The notes under the pieces are model-generated. The model was not told where the DNA came from, searched no databases, and saw only the letters and a list, made by a program, of their open reading frames with translations. The translations under genes were made by a program, and so were the position numbers. A DNA stretch of 24,234 nucleotides from Shinella sp. (lineage in GTDB: Bacteria; Pseudomonadota; Alphaproteobacteria; Rhizobiales; Rhizobiaceae), in contig QFQX01000058.1 in the NCBI GenBank assembly GCA_003248775.1, positions 1-24,234 of the forward strand, read 5' to 3'. Below, in pieces: positions 22,910 through 24,234 of the stretch (positions within the stretch are counted from its first letter, which is position 1; each line of letters opens with the position of its first letter).

Positions 22910-22987
22910 TAGCTTCATCCTTGAACCGGACTGTGGCAAGAACATAGCGGAAATGGCCTGCCGATGAAGGAAAATCCAAGCTTTGGC

Positions 22988-23016
22988 TTGACGCGGCCCT
23001 CCAGTCTGACTATAGA
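22988..23016 (+). promoter_or_regulatory. Sigma70-type promoter of rpmB
   Basis: TTGACG (22988-22993) and TATAGA (23011-23016) are separated by 17 bases, close to the housekeeping consensus. Transcription would begin near 23023, giving a leader of roughly 80 bases before the rpmB ATG. The leader includes a TTCCAA/TTGGAA pair and a CCGG/CCGG pair that could form hairpins. Confidence 0.75.
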
Positions 23017-23105
23017 ACCGCAACTTTCCAATCAAGCGCCGTTGGAATGCTTGACCGGCCTTTGTCCGGAAACCTTGCAATGGCAAAGAAAAAAATAGGT
23101 GTACC

Positions 23106-23396
23106 ATGTCCCGCAGTTGCGAATTGACCGGCAAGGGCGTCCAGTCGGGCAACAATGTGAGCCACGCGAACAACAAGACCAAGCGCAAGTTCCTGCCGAA
23201 CCTGTGCGACGTCACGCTGATCTCGGATGCACTTGGCCAGCGTTACCGCCTGCGCGTTTCCGCTGCCGCTCTGCGCTCCGTTGAACATCGCGGTGGCCTC
23301 GATGCCTTCCTCCTGAAGGCCAGCGAGAACGAACTTTCGATGCGCGCGCGCCTTCTGCGTCGCCAGATCGTGAAGAAGACCGCAGAAGCTGCATAA
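23106..23396 (+). CDS. rpmB: Large ribosomal subunit protein bL28
   Basis: This 96-residue basic protein has SRSCELTGKGVQSGNNVSHA at the N-terminus, then NKTKRKFLPNL, the classic L28 core. LRVSAAALRSVEHRGGLDAFL is the alphaproteobacterial form. The family Cys4 zinc set is absent, as usual in this clade (only Cys5 and Cys34 are present). AGGTG lies just before the ATG. It has its own strong promoter and a terminator, so it is a single-gene unit. Divergent from DUF3108. Confidence 0.98.
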   Translation: MSRSCELTGKGVQSGNNVSHANNKTKRKFLPNLCDVTLISDALGQRYRLRVSAAALRSVEHRGGLDAFLLKASENELSMRARLLRRQIVKKTAEAA

Positions 23397-23403
23397 GCTT
23401 CCG

Positions 23404-23421
23404 CTTTACATCGCTGTAAAG
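23404..23421 (+). other. Perfect hairpin after rpmB
   Basis: CTTTACA (23404-23410) pairs with TGTAAAG (23415-23421) around TCGC, 7 bases after the rpmB stop. No T-run follows directly. The intrinsic terminator comes a few bases later, so this may protect the 3' end. Confidence 0.5.
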
Positions 23422-23426
23422 GTATG

Positions 23427-23463
23427 AAGGCTTGACCGGGTATCCGGCAGGCCTTTTCCTTTG
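23427..23463 (+). terminator. Intrinsic terminator of rpmB
   Basis: AAGGC (23427-23431) pairs with GCCTT (23451-23455) and CCGG (23436-23439) with CCGG (23444-23447), with a small internal bulge. A T-rich tail, TTCCTTT, follows. The pairings give a two-part stem ending in a T-rich tract. Placed 31 bases after the rpmB stop. Confidence 0.65.
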
Positions 23464-23472
23464 TCCCTCCAA

Positions 23473-23502
23473 CTGGTGGCATCACCCAGGATAAAAAAAT
23501 GC
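23473..23502 (+). promoter_or_regulatory. Possible preQ1-I-like element at the yhhQ-family start
   Basis: A hairpin with CTGG (23473-23476) and CCAG (23486-23489) arms is followed by GAT and a run of seven A, the last of which is the A of the start codon. The loop triplet GCA (23479-23481) could pair with TGC (23500-23502), making an H-type pseudoknot that would mask the start codon, while AGG in the stem is the likely ribosome site. This resembles preQ1-I riboswitches (stem, short loop, A-rich tail), which often control genes of this transporter family. The loop (9 bases) is shorter than the usual 11-13, so the call is tentative. Confidence 0.35.
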
Positions 23503-24134
23503 AGATGACACGTGCTATTTTCGTTTATTCACTGCTGATGACAGCCGTCGTGGTCGCATCGAACATTCTCGTCCAGTATCCGCTCTCGGGCGAGCTAGCA
23601 GGCATCAATCTCGGCGATCTCCTGACCTATGGTGCCTTCACCTATCCGGTAGCCTTCCTGATCACCGACCTCACCAACCGCCAGTTCGGCCCCTCGACCG
23701 CCCGCAAGGTGGTGTTCATGGGCTTCGTGGTGGGCGTCGTGCTTTCCTTCGTCACCTCCCAGCCTCGCATCGCGATCGCATCCGGCTCCGCTTATCTGGC
23801 CGGCCAACTGCTCGACATCTCCGTCTTCAATCGCCTGCGCCGGCTCGACTGGTGGAAGGCGCCGCTGATCGGCTCGCTGATCGGCTCGGCCCTTGATACA
23901 GCGATCTTCTTCTCGCTGTCCTTTGCCCCGATCTTCGCAATGATCGGACCCAATGACGATTTCGCCATTGCATGGGCTCCGATCCTTGGCGTCTTCTCCA
24001 CCGATGCTCCTCGCTGGATTTCATGGGCTCTGGGAGATCTCAGCGTCAAGATACTGGTCGGCCTCGTCATGCTCCTTCCCTATGGAGCACTGATGAGCGT
24101 TCTGAAGCCGACGGTTCCCGCCCGCTCGGCCTGA
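23499..24134 (+). CDS. YhhQ/VUT family queuosine-precursor transporter
   Basis: This 211-residue protein has about six predicted membrane helices. The family features are ASNILVQYPL near the start, YPVAFLITDLTNRQFGPSTARKVVF (the VUT signature with the ITDL acidic motif), and IGSLIGSALDTAIFF with the conserved Asp. COG1738/YhhQ proteins import preQ0 or preQ1 for queuosine synthesis. ATG 23499 follows AGGATAAAAAA; ATG 23505 is also possible. It lies directly downstream of the rpmB terminator, so a promoter close to or within the terminator region must be used, or read-through. A hairpin and a repeat follow the stop. Confidence 0.9.
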   Translation: MQMTRAIFVYSLLMTAVVVASNILVQYPLSGELAGINLGDLLTYGAFTYPVAFLITDLTNRQFGPSTARKVVFMGFVVGVVLSFVTSQPRIAIASGSAYLAGQLLDISVFNRLRRLDWWKAPLIGSLIGSALDTAIFFSLSFAPIFAMIGPNDDFAIAWAPILGVFSTDAPRWISWALGDLSVKILVGLVMLLPYGALMSVLKPTVPARSA

Positions 24135-24135
24135 T

Positions 24136-24152
24136 CTTTCAGTCGCTGAAAG
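24136..24152 (+). other. Perfect hairpin directly after the yhhQ-family stop
   Basis: CTTTCAG (24136-24142) pairs with CTGAAAG (24146-24152) around TCG, starting 2 bases after the stop. There is no T-run, and the repeat copy begins 8 bases later. Confidence 0.5.
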
Positions 24153-24159
24153 AACTAGA

Positions 24160-24204
24160 GCATGTCGCGCAAAAGTGTGCAGCGGTTTTGCGGCAACGAC
24201 ATGC
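24160..24204 (+). repeat. Palindromic intergenic repeat, copy 3 (window end)
   Basis: The outer stem is GCATGTCG (24160-24167) with CGACATGC (24197-24204), and the inner stem is GCAAAA (24169-24174) with TTTTGC (24186-24191). It is preceded by TAGA and followed by GATGAAACAAGGACTTAAAGCG up to the window end. The outer arms differ from copies 1 and 2 at several positions but remain fully complementary. The gene on the far side is outside the window, so whether the gap is convergent is not known. Confidence 0.85.
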
Positions 24205-24234
24205 GATGAAACAAGGACTTAAAGCGCCACGTGC

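Noticed and set aside
21070..22947. A 625-codon plus-strand open frame
   Set aside because: It is antisense to three well-supported genes (YhhN, EamA, DUF3108) and consists largely of charged, low-complexity sequence, as expected of GC-rich antisense frames.
1..24234. Mobile elements, CRISPR arrays, tRNA or prophage genes
   Set aside because: None recognised on either strand; repeats present are short palindromes, not spaced identical units.

Overview
This window looks like core chromosome of an alphaproteobacterium in the Rhizobiaceae (Agrobacterium/Rhizobium group). Support comes from the high-GC coding style and from recognisable alphaproteobacterial genes: a TIGR02302/DUF4175 low-complexity membrane protein, DUF2125, a TlpA with the extra cysteine pair, a CpdR-type single-domain response regulator and an alpha-type L28. 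I see no transposase, integrase, phage gene, CRISPR array, tRNA or rRNA. The content is mostly housekeeping, and the more unusual signals are non-coding.

Layout. 1-2458 (+): the tail of etfA, a terminator-like hairpin, a 3-hydroxybutyryl-CoA dehydrogenase, then a GAF-EAL cyclic-di-GMP phosphodiesterase. 2543-8324 (-): argH, a small LptM-like lipoprotein, lysA and the large TIGR02302 membrane protein, all in one direction. tlpA (+) starts only 24 bp from argH, head to head. 9158-12497 (-): ftsE and ftsX (8-bp overlap), a YdcF/DUF218 protein and plsC, forming a cell-division/envelope cluster. 12731-14546 (+): a membrane protein with a DUF3426-like tail, hpt and cpdR. 14554-15102 (-): a ChaC-like gamma-glutamylcyclotransferase, divergent from DUF2125 (+).

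16279-19174 (-): a methyltransferase, then hisC and tyrA (1-base overlap). A terminator/antiterminator-like leader lies between the methyltransferase and hisC. 19259-20454 (+): gloB and a DUF985 cupin (1-base overlap). 20515-22863 (-): DUF3108, a YddG-like exporter and a YhhN-family protein. 23106-24134 (+): rpmB with a clear sigma70-type promoter, then a YhhQ/VUT-family queuosine-precursor transporter with a small hairpin and A-rich tract at its start codon.

Three findings stand out. (1) An apparent attenuator upstream of hisC-tyrA has mutually exclusive long-range and terminator pairings. (2) A family of palindromic repeats sits in gaps at gene 3' ends; three are confirmed convergent gaps, and the outer stems vary in sequence while keeping pairing. 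(3) A possible preQ1-I-like element overlaps the start of the yhhQ-like gene. Candidate CtrA half-sites lie upstream of cpdR and in the ftsE divergent region. No intergenic stretch exceeds 300 bp; the longest is about 233 bp, between ftsE and the DUF3426-like gene. All structural RNA claims come from reading by eye and have not been computed.
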